Source: Hirundichthys speculiger
Lineage: Eukaryota > Chordata > Actinopteri > Beloniformes > Exocoetidae
Reading direction: 5' to 3'
Assembly (NCBI GenBank): GCA_018398805.1
Contig: JAGFBZ010002262.1
Coordinates: forward strand, 62,001-126,000
DNA: 64,000 bases
Shown here: positions 24,842 to 37,029 of the stretch, piece by piece
Layout of the letters: each line of letters begins with the position of its first letter
How positions within the stretch are numbered: the stretch's first letter is position 1
Position numbers and translations under genes: made by a program
The notes under the pieces: generated by a model
Seen by the model: the letters and a program-made list of their open reading frames with translations, nothing else
The model's database searches: none
Told to the model about the DNA's origin: nothing

Positions 24842-26965
24842 CAGTCATGGAAAAAATTATTAGACCACCATTTTTCTTCAGTTTCTTGTTCATTTTAATA
24901 CCTGGTACCATAGATATATATATATATATACTCTAGATGGCTCACGCACGCTGTTAGCCAATGGAGACCGACGTCCTCGCATGGCGGCCATCTTGCCACA
25001 GGTAGCTCGCCCACTCGTAACATCAAAGTCTATGGTGCATGAAGCATTTCAATAACCACAGATTGCTTAATTTTAAACCGATTTTCAAACGGTTTGGTTT
25101 GTTATAAACCTCAGAGTTGTAGTTATGTTCCTGCATACTCAAGAATAATTTTAACCATGGATAAATAAACATTAAGCAGCTAGGTAGAGCAATAGCTATA
25201 GGACTACACACACAAGGTAGTTTTATTAAATCATTTATATATAAAACATTTAATCATTCCATGTATGTTATATTAGTAATATTTCTATTATAATGATAAC
25301 TATAACAACACATAACATTAACATATATGTATTTATTTTGTTATGCCCCTGGTCCCCTGGTCCTGGCCCCTGAGAAGGGGGCGCCCTCTGAGCACATCTT
25401 TATGCTTTATGCTTTCTATATGATGGCCTAAATATCCAAGATGAAGACACGTGAGTTAATTTAACAAAGTTCACAGTAGTTGAAACAAAATGAGGTGCTA
25501 ACATGAAATTATATTTTCTAAATCTTTGACAAATAAAAATATTTAATCTCTGTGTTCCTCTACCTGACCTTTAAAATGTATCTTCCTTCATAATAGGCAA
25601 CATACTATGTACTGACATTTATATTGATGAACTGATGATGCCATGTACAGGTCTGTTATGCCCCGGCCAAGGGACTACCAGAACATAGCATAAGGATACC
25701 TCTCTCCTCCCCACTTTCCGAAACGAATCACAAGACAACGAATGCAGTCCAAAATAACAAGGGTTTTTTTATTTACCCACACGAAATTAAATAGCTCAGG
25801 GTGAGCATCGCCTAAAACAATAAACAAAACAAGCTGGGTTTTAATCTGGCTTGCCTATCACCCAAAATAAAAGGAAACAGAAAAACAGGTTTCTAACCTA
25901 ACTTCCTAACCAAAAACAGGAGAAAAATGTCACAAAGAAAGGTGATCCCCCTTTTCCTGGTTTCCAGACACCGTTTGTTGGAGCATCCATAGGCTGCACA
26001 AAAATCAGGCATTTTGAAGTATTCCTGTAAACACAAAGTCAGAGGTTTCCTGTATTATAATGTATTAACATTTAAGATGTTTTTAACAAACAAACAGCTT
26101 GGAAATCACGTGCAACTTAAGTTATGTTGAAACTAAAGAGCATTTCTGCCTCTCACACTGATGTAAAATTGCTGGGTCAACTTTGTAATACGTACTTAGT
26201 CTCACTCACAGCCAGTCTGTTAGCCAAGTTAGACAGCTAATAAACACAAGCACATCCACAAAGACAAAAAAAAATAGGCTGTCATACAAGAAATTAAAAT
26301 CTCGATTGTGGTCTCAGACTTGAGAACTCGCGCCAAGCGACTCAAAGTTAGCGCAAATAGCCGCGAAACAACTGTGCTGAACGATTAAGTCTTTTTTCTC
26401 AAACAAAAGTAGAAATTTCAACATGTCCAAGCATCCCGACTCATAGCCACGCTATTAAGGTTTGTAATAAACAAAACCGCTTGGAAATCAGTCAAGATTT
26501 CAGCGAGTTAAGAGTATTTTTGATTATGCAGATAACTCACCTTCCGAAAGCTACCATAGGGCGTACCAAACTGCTATACTGTGGTAAGATGGCCGCCGTG
26601 TAGGGACGCTGGTGACTCCGCCTCGAGCCATCTAGCCTTTCTTATAGATATCTATGCCTGGTACCACTAAACATCATCATGTGACTAAAACAGACAGAAA
26701 AGAAAACACTGAATGCATAAAACCAGTGTTTTTGGCAGTACAACACCATAGCTATTGATGTAAAAACTTAAGTGATTTAGGTTATAATCAAGAAAAACCA
26801 TGGAAAATGGTAAGATATCAGCTCTTAAATAAAACTCTTATGAGCAATCTTTGTGGTTATCGTTATGTTTGTCCAAACAAATGTACCTTTAGTTGTACCA
26901 GGCATTAAAATGAACAAGAAACTGAAGAAAACAAGGGTGGTCTAATAATTTTTTCCATGACTGTA
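24840..26965. mobile_element. Tc1/mariner-like element interrupted by a nested insertion
   Basis: Body 24842-26963 between TA dinucleotides. The inverted ends of about 70 bases start CAGTCATGGAAAAAATTATT on both strands and run through the GAAGAAAC...GAACAAG and TTTTAATGCCTGGTAC-type sequence. After subtracting the nested element (24911-26656) only about 370 bp remain, so the host is a short non-autonomous copy with no transposase. Confidence 0.85.
24901..26666. mobile_element. Unclassified 1.75-kb nested element with 10-bp target duplication
   Basis: Body 24911-26656, inserted into the left arm of the Tc1-like element. Perfect 10-bp duplication CCTGGTACCA at 24901-24910 and 26657-26666. Ends are imperfect inverted repeats: both strands carry TAGATAT then CTAGATGGCTC within 35 bases, and further in GCGGCCATCTT(G/A)CCACA. 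That inner motif matches the YY1 consensus (AAGATGGCGGC type). No coding frame of length; the class (P-like, MULE-like or other) is undetermined. Confidence 0.72.
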
Positions 26966-27231
26966 TATCTCAACAGCCACTGTGGCTAGTGTTTTTCCTC
27001 AGTCATTAGCCATTTAGTCTTAATGATAGCCACAGATTTGCTGTCAGTTTTTTTCTTCTTCACAATATTCTTGCATTTACATTTTAAATACAAACAATTG
27101 GTACAACTATTGTAATGTGTCATATCAAAGAATAAGTTACCAGCCAAAGTTGCTTGTGAGACAGAAATTGTTACTAGCCACAGCCAAATTTTACCAGCAT
27201 TTGGCCGGTTGGCCGGTGTCAGTGTCAAGCC

Positions 27232-27236
<5 letters not shown>

Positions 27237-27316
<80 letters not shown>
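27237..27316. repeat. TA microsatellite, about 40 units
   Basis: An uninterrupted TA run of roughly 80 bases in the usf2-etfb intergenic spacer. Confidence 0.97.
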
Positions 27317-27321
<5 letters not shown>

Positions 27322-28608
27322 TTGCTAGGCACAATGAATTGATGTGTAAAAGTATTATGACTGTGATTTTTTTATTGCTCAGTGGATTCAGAAAGCCCTG
27401 TCCTATTTTACTATTATTAGAAACTAAGAATTTGTCCATTTGAGATAAATAGATAGATAGAAATTTGCATTCCAGCAACAGCACGGCACAGTACAACTGG
27501 ACAGCACAGAGAGCAAAATCAAAGATAGAATTTTCAAATTATTATGAATAAAAATGAATAAATAAAATGATCTGAAATACTGTATATGTGAAAAATTCTA
27601 GATGCAACAAAATTATACATAATATTAAATGGTTGACCAGAATATGCAGCTGAACAGTGTGCAATTGGAGAAATGCACAGAAGTGTTCAGTTGGTCTTTA
27701 TGATCAGGTCTACCACTCCTCCCCATCTTCTGTCCTCTCACTCACCTGCCTCCCACTGGCTGTGGAGTTGTACAGCTACATGGTGTGAGGAACAAAGGAG
27801 TTTCTTGATGAATGATGCAAGAAATGAAGGAAAGAAGGAGGCAGTGCAGTGGTTTCAATTGCTTTCAGTCATTTGATACGCTTAGCTAAGTTTCAGCAAA
27901 CACTATTTCACAAAGCTGTTTATTGCAGAATGCCTATATCAGAGTGCAGAAGTAGCCATATATTGAAACTTATTTTTCATTTTCTAAGATGCATTACCTG
28001 GAGAATTCCAGGCATGATTAAAAGATTAATATCTTAAAGGGTGTAATAAGGCACTAAGCAATTGTGTATTGTTATTGCGATTGTGTATCATAATACACAA
28101 TCCATGGTATAATTTCAAAGTCAAATGCCATGTCAATGTTCGCCATGAACTTTGCCCTACTTGATGCGGAACCTTTCTTCTTTGGCTTTTGTTTACGACT
28201 CAGATATGAACAGCACCTTATGCTTCGTAGGTCAGTTCTTTACAATAATACATTTTATGGCATTTAATTGGGATCAAACTTAGAGTTATTTTCTTTAATT
28301 TTGGGGGATTTGAAACTCATCCCCAGAAAAACAAGTCAGTTAAATGTCTCATTCAATTGCTGAATTGTGTTTCTTTTTTTTTTTTTTTTATGTTGAATTT
28401 AACAACGATGTGACACGCGTTTTAGCCAATCAGAGCTCAGAGTGGTCATAAATACGTTCTTCCCATTGGCTGGAAGGGTAGGCGGTCCCCCACTGGTCCT
28501 CCCATGGAATCACCGTAAAATGATTCCGACCTCTCCTCTTCGGGTGAAGGTTCATTGCGGTGACCGTATAACGTTTGCTGTCTGTTGTGATTAACAATTT
28601 TACGAACA
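27317..28608. other. etfb upstream spacer and probable 5-prime UTR
   Basis: No exon of another gene is recognised. A short perfect hairpin with a 10-base stem GATTGTGTAT/ATACACAATC lies at 28079-28102. The 200 bases before the etfb ATG (28609) are more GC-rich and free of repeats, consistent with promoter and UTR, but no TATA box is evident. Confidence 0.45.
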
Positions 28609-31600
28609 ATGTCTGGTCGTGTCCTCGTTGGAGTGAAGCGTGTCATTGACTACGCAGTAAAGGTAAATCTCTTCTGCCGTTCAAACCTGCCTACTTACCT
28701 TTTATTTATTCATTATTTCCCATGTCCTCTTACTTGACTCTGTGTTCTGCTAGCTGGAGTTAGCCTGCCATTTGCCTCTTCATGTATTTAACACTAAAGT
28801 CGACAGTCTGCAGCTAAGGTCATATGGTTATTATAATAATCATAATAAGACGCAGTGCTGTTTGGTGTCGAAAATATTGTCAGCAACTGCGCAATGCTTG
28901 TCTTCTTGCTCACCCGAGTTGCTGCCAGGCTCACGTTTTTAAGTTGTGTAACATGTTTGGGGATTGTTAGTATGTCCTCCCCTGATTCATTTACCTCCTG
29001 CTCCCTTTTGAAGGTAGTCTGTGCGACATTGTTCATCATAACTACATAACTTGAGAGCTGCTTTTTTCCCTCACTGGTTAAATAATAGTTTATAAAATAA
29101 CAAATAAGTGTATGAAGTATCAATGTGATTGTATTCCATCAGTATTATTGGTAAAGCACCAGAACCAACAAGCCTTATCAGCTGTTTCATGAAATTCACG
29201 TCCCAGCAGGTTTACTCCTGTCTCAGCTGCACTCAGCAGGAGCTGAGTAGTGTATTGCATCTGCTTCTACTAAACAGATGGCTAAAATATGAATACTAAT
29301 AAGAATATCCTTTGTTCAAATTGTCTGTGCATTGCAAAACATTCATATTGGACCGTTATGTCAGATTGAAACTTTTTGTCACTTTGTGACTAGTGATTTA
29401 TATTCACAGTAGTTTGTTTCGTGTACTAATGTGACTGTGCTATATGAAGAATGCAAGTGTTATTTTAATAATAAGCCTGTCCACATGAATTTATCTTATT
29501 CTGGAATGCAGCAGATTTTTATGTTTTGTTTTGTTTTTTTGTCACCAAAAAACCCCCAAAAAGAATCAGACTTTTAATTTTCTTTAAAAAAAACTGTTTG
29601 GGGGAATGATCGCTTTTCTATTTCCGTACATTGGTGTCCCCACAAGTTAAATACAGATCCACGAAGAAATGTTTTGAAATGAAAAACCTGACCAGTCAAC
29701 ACGGAGCCCAGATCTCAGTCACGCTGAACACTTCTCATGTGACCTGGAGTTGGAGCTGGAAGCCACTTCTTATCACTGCACATCAACGCTGTACCTCAAT
29801 ACTGCTTTTGTAACCGAGTAGCGTAAAATCTTTGCAAACAGTTTTTAAAAATGTAGTGCAAGCCTGGTGATGAGAATTTTGACAACACTTAAACGTCCTT
29901 GGCTGCTGAAATGAGCATCCACTTGAGGCTTTCATAGTGTATGATTCCAGGTTAAAAAAAAAAAGTGTGCCTTCTTTTTTCTTTTCTCTCTCAATTTTCT
30001 TCCAAAGGCAGAACAAGAGACCAATAAAAGAGAGAATAGTAGCTCAGTGAAATAACACATTTTGCTAACTTCAGTGCTTTTGTTTAATCAATCTTTTAAA
30101 TGTTAGATGCTTTCAAAAACCAAAGCAATTTTCTGAAGCTTCAGGGTTTTCTGAAAAACTCTGCAAATGTTAATTATAACCGTAATTTCACACTCCCAGC
30201 AGCCGAAATCATTTGAGTGGTTAAATGTTTGAATTTTATTTTAAATTATTGCTTTGCTGTCATGTGGATGAACACGTGAAAACAAAAGCCGTTGACCTTA
30301 CAGCTCATCTTATTGGGCTCATATCGGAGAACGCTCTGAATTATTGGTGTCTGAAAAGAAGAAATATAGGGAAATGGTGTGAGGGCGCTCAGTTCTTGTT
30401 CTTAGTTTGGCATTTATCAGACCAGTGGGATTGTAAATTCTTCCATGTTCTGTCAGAGGAAATGAAATATGACCTCCAAGTTCAAAACCCGTGGCGGGAT
30501 AGATGCTGTAATTCTGGATCCTCTGCAGCGACTGTTATTTCCCTCGTTTCTCTGCAGATTCGTGTGAAGCCGGATAACAGTGGTGTAGTGACGGATGGCG
30601 TTAAGCACTCGATGAACCCCTTCTGTGAGATCGCTGTGGAGGAGGCAGTCAAGCTGAAAGAGAAGAAGCTTATTAAGGAGGTTGTGGCTGTCAGCTGCGG
30701 GCCGCAGCAGTCACAGGTGGGTGCTGATGATGCCTGCTGCGGTGTAGCTACACTCATCACTACAGGATTTTTTCACAGACGTCATTATGAGTAATAATGG
30801 TGTTAAAATAATTAATAATTCACTTCTAATATATTTACTGATAAGACTCTTACAATGTAAAGTGTCTAAACTGATAAGATTTGCAACCGATCAAATGTTC
30901 ACGTTTAGCCAGCTGGGATTATGAAGAGATGTGTTACAAATTTGTTTTATTTCTATATTTCTCCCTGTCGCAGGAGACCATCCGTACCGCCCTCGCCATG
31001 GGGGCCGATCGTGGCATTCATGTAGAAGTTAGCGGGAAAGACTATGAAAACCTCGGACCTCTGCAGGTCTCCAAGATCATGGCTGCCTTGGCCAAAAAGG
31101 AGGATGCTCAGTTCATCATTCTTGGCAAACAGGTCAAAGATGGAAATTGTTTTAAGTTAATACTCAAGCGTTGCACCTGCAGATTACATACATTAATACC
31201 TGCACACTTTCTGCCTTCATCAGCGAGCTTGTGTTCCTTTCGTAGGCCATTGATGACGACTGCAACCAAACTGGACAGATGACGGCAGCCTTACTGGACT
31301 GGGCTCAGGTTAGTAACGACTCGAATGCAGTTATATTCTGGAGGACAAAGGGCCAATTCCAATTCCTTCCTTAACCCTCAATCACAACCCTCGCCCTCAA
31401 CCCTCAGTCTTGGCCCTCTAAAGTAAGTGTAAAGGTTATCTTGTGACCTAGAAATGGGACACCCCTTAAGTGCAGTTACGTCTTCAGACTGTGGGGGGCA
31501 GCCTTACGCCAAAGCTACGTCCAGTCTGTCAAGAAAACGACGACGAAGGAGAAGACGTAGAAGAAGAATAAGATAATATAAATACATATAACGAAGACAG

Positions 31601-34600
31601 TAAGATAGTTTTGTAACATTTATATCTTTATTTACTATGAAAATACGTACATTTGTAGCTCGCTTTTTTCAACGCCATCCTTTTCGAGGACGTCTTGGCG
31701 AAAATATGCAATGCCTTCTGGGTAGCCCTTACTTCCAAGGGTGGTGCCGGAGAATTTCAATATTGAGGGCGATACAGCCCTCAAACTTGTCCCTCAACTT
31801 GACTTTCTTAGACTCGGGACAGCACTGGCACTTCACGGCAGCGCGCATTTTTGAGATTGAGGTTTGAGATTGGTCACGGTTACATGATGTTTTTTAATTC
31901 GGAATTAATAATTCAGAATTAAACTATTTTCCTTCGAGTTTACATGGAAATAGTAATTCCGAATTGAGGTTTACATGGAAAACACGTTTGTTCAGGCTTT
32001 ATCCAATTCCGCTTAAAGGTGGGGTAGGTGTTGTTTTTTTTGCAGCACGTTTTACAATATTGCCTGAAAACCTTTTCACATTCCCATTGCACCCACTGAA
32101 ATAAAATGTTTGCAAAAAAAGAAACATTTTGGTCCAGTCTAGAGGGTATAATCAATCAAAAATAGTGATCATCATTACTTTCATTGGCTGCCTAATACGT
32201 CCATCAAATATCAGTGCACTCCCACCCACCCCTCCCTCCCTCCCTGTGGTTCATGTAGTGGTGAATCGTGTGAAGGCGTGGTTTCGAGGGGTGAGCTGAA
32301 GAGGAGGAGGCGGAGCCTTTGGGAGGAAGGAGGGAGTGTATATTTTCAAAATCTCACTTGAGTTGGATTGCTGGAACTGTTTTTTCAAAGAACACCTACC
32401 CCACCTTTAAGGTTTGGGGGTTGGGAAGGGTTCTGATTGGATAGGGGGGGCGGACGTCTTTACGTCTACCGGAAGAAAACAAACTTACTCGATTAGCAAC
32501 AACATTCCACTTATTTTTGACCTGGGTGGCGTCTCTATCTGTGGAAACCTCCTTCATTTAACCTGGCCGCTACAACTTTAAAAAGCTCACAATTTTTATG
32601 TTTCCTGCCATCTGTTCTTTTAATTATTTCCAGTTCCTCCAAGCTATTTATTAAATAAATCGTCTCTGCTCTTGACCACCGTTTACTGCGTGCTGCCATT
32701 TTAAAACTTTGTTTTGATAAACAAGCCCAGCGCGGAATATAAGCGTCATCGCGACAGACGGGCAAGAGAACTGAGCATGCGCAGAAAGACCAGAATTAAT
32801 TTAAACAGGAATGAGTGTATACATGACGGCGGAATTATTCTATTCTGAATTAAAATCAGAATAAACCAGCCACTTACTTCGGAATGAAGTTTAATTCGGA
32901 ATGGACATTTTCATTCGGAATTAGGTGTTTACATGGTCATTTTTAATCATTTTAAATAGGATTTAACTTTAATTCTGAATTAAAGAGGAATTAAACTTCC
33001 CATGTAAATGCACGGACTGAGGGTTAAGGGAGGAATTGGAATTAACCCTTAAAAACCACTTTCTAACACTTGGTCTCCTATAAAATGCTATAACTTGGGT
33101 GAGATACCCAGGTGTATTAGCGATCACCCAAGCGTATTTGGCAACCCATTCACACATTCATTTTACTATCAAAAACTGTGAGATGCACAACTGTTTCAGA
33201 CCCTTCCTCTTACACACAAGTCCTCTTGAGTGCAGCAAATTTCAAAGCAGAACTCTTGTGCTGATATTCTGTCTCATTTTGTATGTGAATGACCCTGAGG
33301 CTCGACAGCAGGGCATCTTCAGTGCTCATCATCCTTTATTTTTGGGAGGTAGTTATAGAGGCGAAACCACGCCTCTGATGTTCATTTTACTCATGGGACT
33401 CTTGTCCTCAGGTTCCAAGACACTGGTTTGCTGTATGTAATCAATATGAATGCCAGAGTGGAACAGTGGGACACCAACCAGGATGGCTTTTTTCTGCCGT
33501 TATCACTCAGCCTGTGTGAAAAGAGTTGTTAGCACATCACCTCTAACCTCTAGTCTGTTAAAACATACTCAGAGTCATGATACAGTCATGCACAGTAAGA
33601 AGATTCCTTGCTTTAGATAACTTCTCAGATTATTTACAACAGCTACGCTACGCTACGCTACAACAGCTGACACGAATGAACGTGAGGTAGGAATGGGAAT
33701 ATTCAGGCATCGTTTTGTTTCTAGTGTAATGAAATAATTATTGAAAAAATAATTTTTGAGAAGTACATCCTAAATCCCCCTGAATTGTCACAAGTATCAC
33801 TGATTCTTGAGAAGAAATTTCAGTTCTTATTTATTTATTATTAGCCTAATTCACTTTGTATTTTATCTTTTGCTCCTCACCAGTGGACTGTAGCACTGCT
33901 GTTATCTGGGTATGCTTCTGCTCATAACGCCTTATCAAGGTCAGTGGGGACTGGTTCTAGTCAGTAGGAGCTACAGCGTTCCTGCTCACAGGCTGTCTGG
34001 GGTGATGAAGTTACAGTCTTCATGCTTTCCAACAGAAGTAGTATTTACCCCGTGGTAAACACGCTCACTCGTGTCATTTCTACAGTATTTTTGCTTTAGG
34101 TTAAACGTTTGTTGTAATTGTAATGTAATATACAACTGTAGTTCCACAGATTAGCCAGCAGAGGGGGTTCACTGACTGGTTGATGCTTCTATTCATTTAT
34201 TTATTTGTTGCACTGTGCCTTACAGTATGAAGAGTTTTCTCTCATTTTCCAGATAGACTGTTCTAACAATAATGATTCACCTAATTTGTGTTGTTTCGTC
34301 CTCGTTACAGGGAACCTTCGCATCAGAGGTGTCGCTGGACGGAGATAAGGTCAAGGTGGTCAGAGAAATTGACGGTGGACTAGAAACTATCAAGATAAGC
34401 ACGCCAGCGGTGCTGACTGCAGACCTTCGACTCAACACCCCCAGATATGCCACCCTGCCCAATATCATGGTAGGTAACGGGGTCATTTTTGATTTACACA
34501 AGTGGAAAAAATCTGAACAAAATGTGTGCAGCTCTCACTTTTTAAGACATTAAAGGGAAACAAACCACCAGAGGGATGTTACACAAAACCAAGATAAGTG

Positions 34601-36425
34601 ATTAAGCCGGGATATGTCAGTTAATCCTGGCTGAATTTATCCTCCAGTCGGTTCCAGGGAAGCGGGACAGGATATGTTACTATGGAGGTTTATCAGGCTA
34701 ACAGGCAGGATTTCTTAATCCTGCTGCTCTGATCGATTTTTTGATACATTTAACAGTTATTCACAAGCGTCTTATGTGTATGCTTCCTTATTTTCATCAG
34801 CTTGCACTAAAATTTTACAAACTGTACTTAAGAATTATGAATATCAACATAAACAGTCCAGTCCTGGTTGAAATTATTAAGCTGACAGACTTCAGGAAAG
34901 CTGATTATTGATCTCAGGAATTTGTCCTCGTATGTTTCTCTTCAATATTATTCCAGTTTTTGAGATGATTAGAAAACGGCTGATCTCTCAAAGGTGATGA
35001 TAGTAAAGTCAGTGATAAAGGTGATGGTCTACCGGATGGAAAGTTTCATTAGTGTCATGTGTGTTTCTTTCACAGTGTCGTGACCGTTTTTGAACGCTGG
35101 TTTGATGAAGCAGCTCCTTAGAAGAGCTTTCTGACAGGAGAGAGTTTGAGTGCAGCATTTTTCCAATAAAAGTGTTTTTACTTGAACAAACTAGCGTACA
35201 AGGTAGAATATAAATTAACGTCTGTAAACAGGAAAGCAGTGAAAAAAAAGGAAAACTTCACCAGAGAAAAGTAAAGTTTCTTCATTGCTTTTGCAGAATA
35301 CACATTTAGTCTTTACTTCTTCACAAAATTGTTTTCCCTGGATAACAATTAAGAATTCATTTAAATTAGGTCTTCTTTATTTTTACCAGTAGATGACAGC
35401 GAAACAACATTCCCACTTTAATAATCTTAGATGATTAAATGTAGAAGACTGAAGATGTTTTCAGCACAATATTTCTGACACTCTTGTTGGATGTTTTGTT
35501 GCTGATAAAGAGACAGTCCTGTGTAGACTGCTTTTTTTTTTTTTTTCAAACAGCAGAAAATTAGATAATCATATAAAAACGCAGGATAATTTCACTCTAT
35601 TTGTCGCCTGCATGACATGACATTATGAGGCATACTTAACTCAGTTTTATATTGCAATATCTTTGTACCTCTTGCCTCATAAAATTATAATCTAGTGTCG
35701 TCAAAGCTTCCCAATTTAATTAAACTTATCATCCACAATTAAGAAGTTGTTTTTTTTTGTTGATCTCTTTAAATGTAGCCTATAAACTGGACTATAACAC
35801 ATCTAATCTGTCTGATATTCTCAGCCAGTCACACTCTCTTAGTTGATTAATAACAGCTATATACCCTTTAATTTAAATTAGTAGGAGTTTAAACTCATAT
35901 TTTTTTTAATTATAAACTGTTTCTCACTTGGTGAGAAATAAGAAACACATGTTCTCCTCCATTTCTGAATCAGTAAATCTGTGATTGGCCTTACAGTCTG
36001 CGTAAGAAAGCCATGAACGTGCACGTACCAAGATTAGTTACACCTGGTTTTACAAAGCCGAGCTTTCTTAATCTGATTCAGCATCAGTGCAGAATAATCC
36101 AGGGTGAATTTAGTAGAAAAGGTCAAACCCCACTTTCTCTGACATCCCAGATCTTTTAATTCCACTTTCATGCAACAGGCCCCAGGTGTGTTTCTCAGGT
36201 AAAAAAAAAAAAATTTAGGAATAAACTTTTTTTTCCCCTTTCTTCTCTTTCAGAAAGCTAAGAAGAAGAAGATCGCTAACATGAAGCCTGCAGACCTGGG
36301 GGTGGAGCTCACGTCACGGGTGGAGGTCTTGAGGGTGGATGAGCCCCCACAGAGACAGGCGGGCATTAAGGTGGAGACAGGTGGAAGACCTGGTGGGCAA
36401 ACTGAAAGACACGGGGAAGGTATAG
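28609..36425 (+). CDS. etfb: Electron transfer flavoprotein beta subunit, 6 coding exons, one-base frameshift in exon 6
   Basis: Mitochondrial matrix protein that pairs with ETFA and passes electrons from acyl-CoA and other dehydrogenases to ETF-QO; the beta subunit holds AMP. Exons 28609-28662, 30558-30716, 30974-31132, 31246-31308, 34311-34469, 36254-36425, all GT-AG and in frame. Conserved blocks: [14 protein letters not shown] (10-23), [24 protein letters not shown] (125-136), the ETF-beta signature VREIDGGLE...PAVLTA (162-181), and the lysine-rich PNIMKAKKKK loop (195-204) whose lysines are methylated in mammals. Length would be 254 residues against 255 in human, but an extra G at 36380/36381 shifts the frame after residue 240 and replaces the last 14 residues; read literally the frame stops at 36500-36502. 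AATAAA signals at 37399 and 37590 are candidate polyadenylation signals. Confidence 0.95.
31873..33015 (-). mobile_element. Middle nested DNA transposon carrying a Myb/SANT-like domain
   Basis: Ends read GTCACGGTTACATGATG at the left and, on the other strand, GTCCGTGCATTTACATGGG, with repeated GAATTC/TTCGGAATTA subterminal motifs and TTTACATGG on both sides. On the minus strand 32535-32765 encodes a segment with R-W-S-R-A-E-T...L-I-N-S-L-E-E...[18 protein letters not shown], which has the tryptophan spacing of the Myb/SANT-like proteins of Harbinger-type transposons. No transposase is seen. Exact ends and target duplication are uncertain. Confidence 0.6.
32013..32410. mobile_element. Innermost MITE with TTAA target duplication
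   Basis: Body 32017-32406 (390 bp) with perfect terminal inverted repeats AGGTGGGGTAGGTGTT and TTAA on both sides (32013-32016, 32407-32410). TTAA duplications are used by piggyBac and Kolobok groups. No coding capacity. Being innermost, it is the youngest of the three nested insertions. Confidence 0.85.
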
Positions 36426-36465
36426 AGGCTCACGGAGCAAAAACATGGAGGACACCTCCCAGCAG

Positions 36466-37012
36466 AGGGGTGAGTACCAGTGAAGTTACCCATTTAATCT
36501 GATTAGAACATAGTTATTCCAACCAGCTAAAGGACCCCCAGACAATCTGCAGGCATTTACCAGGAGATACTTATAGGGTAGCATATTTATTATTAATCAT
36601 TTATTTGTTGGGATTAGATGACAGTGTTGCTTTCGTGGGAAGAAAAATTTCCATCATTTTCTTTAACTGTGGTCATTTATAATTGTTAGAAATAAAGAAA
36701 TGACAGATTTAATGATGCAATCATAACATATCTGTAACAGTTAACTGACCCCTGAAAAAGAGAGATTCAATGATAACGGAGAGACTAATGTTAGTGTGAC
36801 TAAAGTTAAAGAAGGGCTGTAGTGAATGAGTGCAGAATAATTAATAGGAATACACTGAAGACCAAAAACAAATCATTAGTAAACGTACCTCTTGTCATAA
36901 ATGATAAACTTATGTAATATTACGGCCTTTTCAGGCAAATTAATTTAAAGATATAAATAGCATTTTTCATCTTGATTCACTTACCTACAGTATATTCTGT
37001 TCTGTTTGCAGG
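36466..37012 (+). other. Possible intron in the etfb 3-prime UTR
   Basis: A good donor GGG|GTGAGT occurs at 36470 and a good acceptor TTCTGTTTGCAG ends at 37011, downstream of the expected etfb stop (36423-36425). If used, the intended stop lies 44 bases before the last exon junction, just inside the distance that normally escapes nonsense-mediated decay. Inferred from splice-site quality only. Confidence 0.4.
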
Positions 37013-37029
37013 ACTCTGGTGAATAACAG

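Larger units (their letters stand above)
31347..33051. mobile_element. Harbinger-like element (outer shell of a three-level nest)
   Basis: Body about 31350-33048. Ends GGGCCAATTCCAATTCC and, on the other strand, GGGTTAATTCCAATTCCT, and the CCCTCAATC-type subterminal repeat, as in the element at 17158. Flanking triplets AAA and TTA do not match, so the duplication has decayed or the end is off by a few bases. Internal sequence GATGTCTTGGC / TTCTGGGTAGCCCTTACTTC matches the 17158 copy. It begins only 41 bp after the etfb exon 4 donor and is interrupted by the element at about 31873-33015. Confidence 0.75.

Noticed and set aside
24800..24936. Tyr-Ile repeat proteins from TA tracts (also near 27237)
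   Set aside because: Translation of TA microsatellites.
30225..30794. 189-codon plus-strand frame over etfb exon 2
   Set aside because: It is etfb exon 2 extended into both flanking introns; the splice sites and the protein family define the true exon as 30558-30716.
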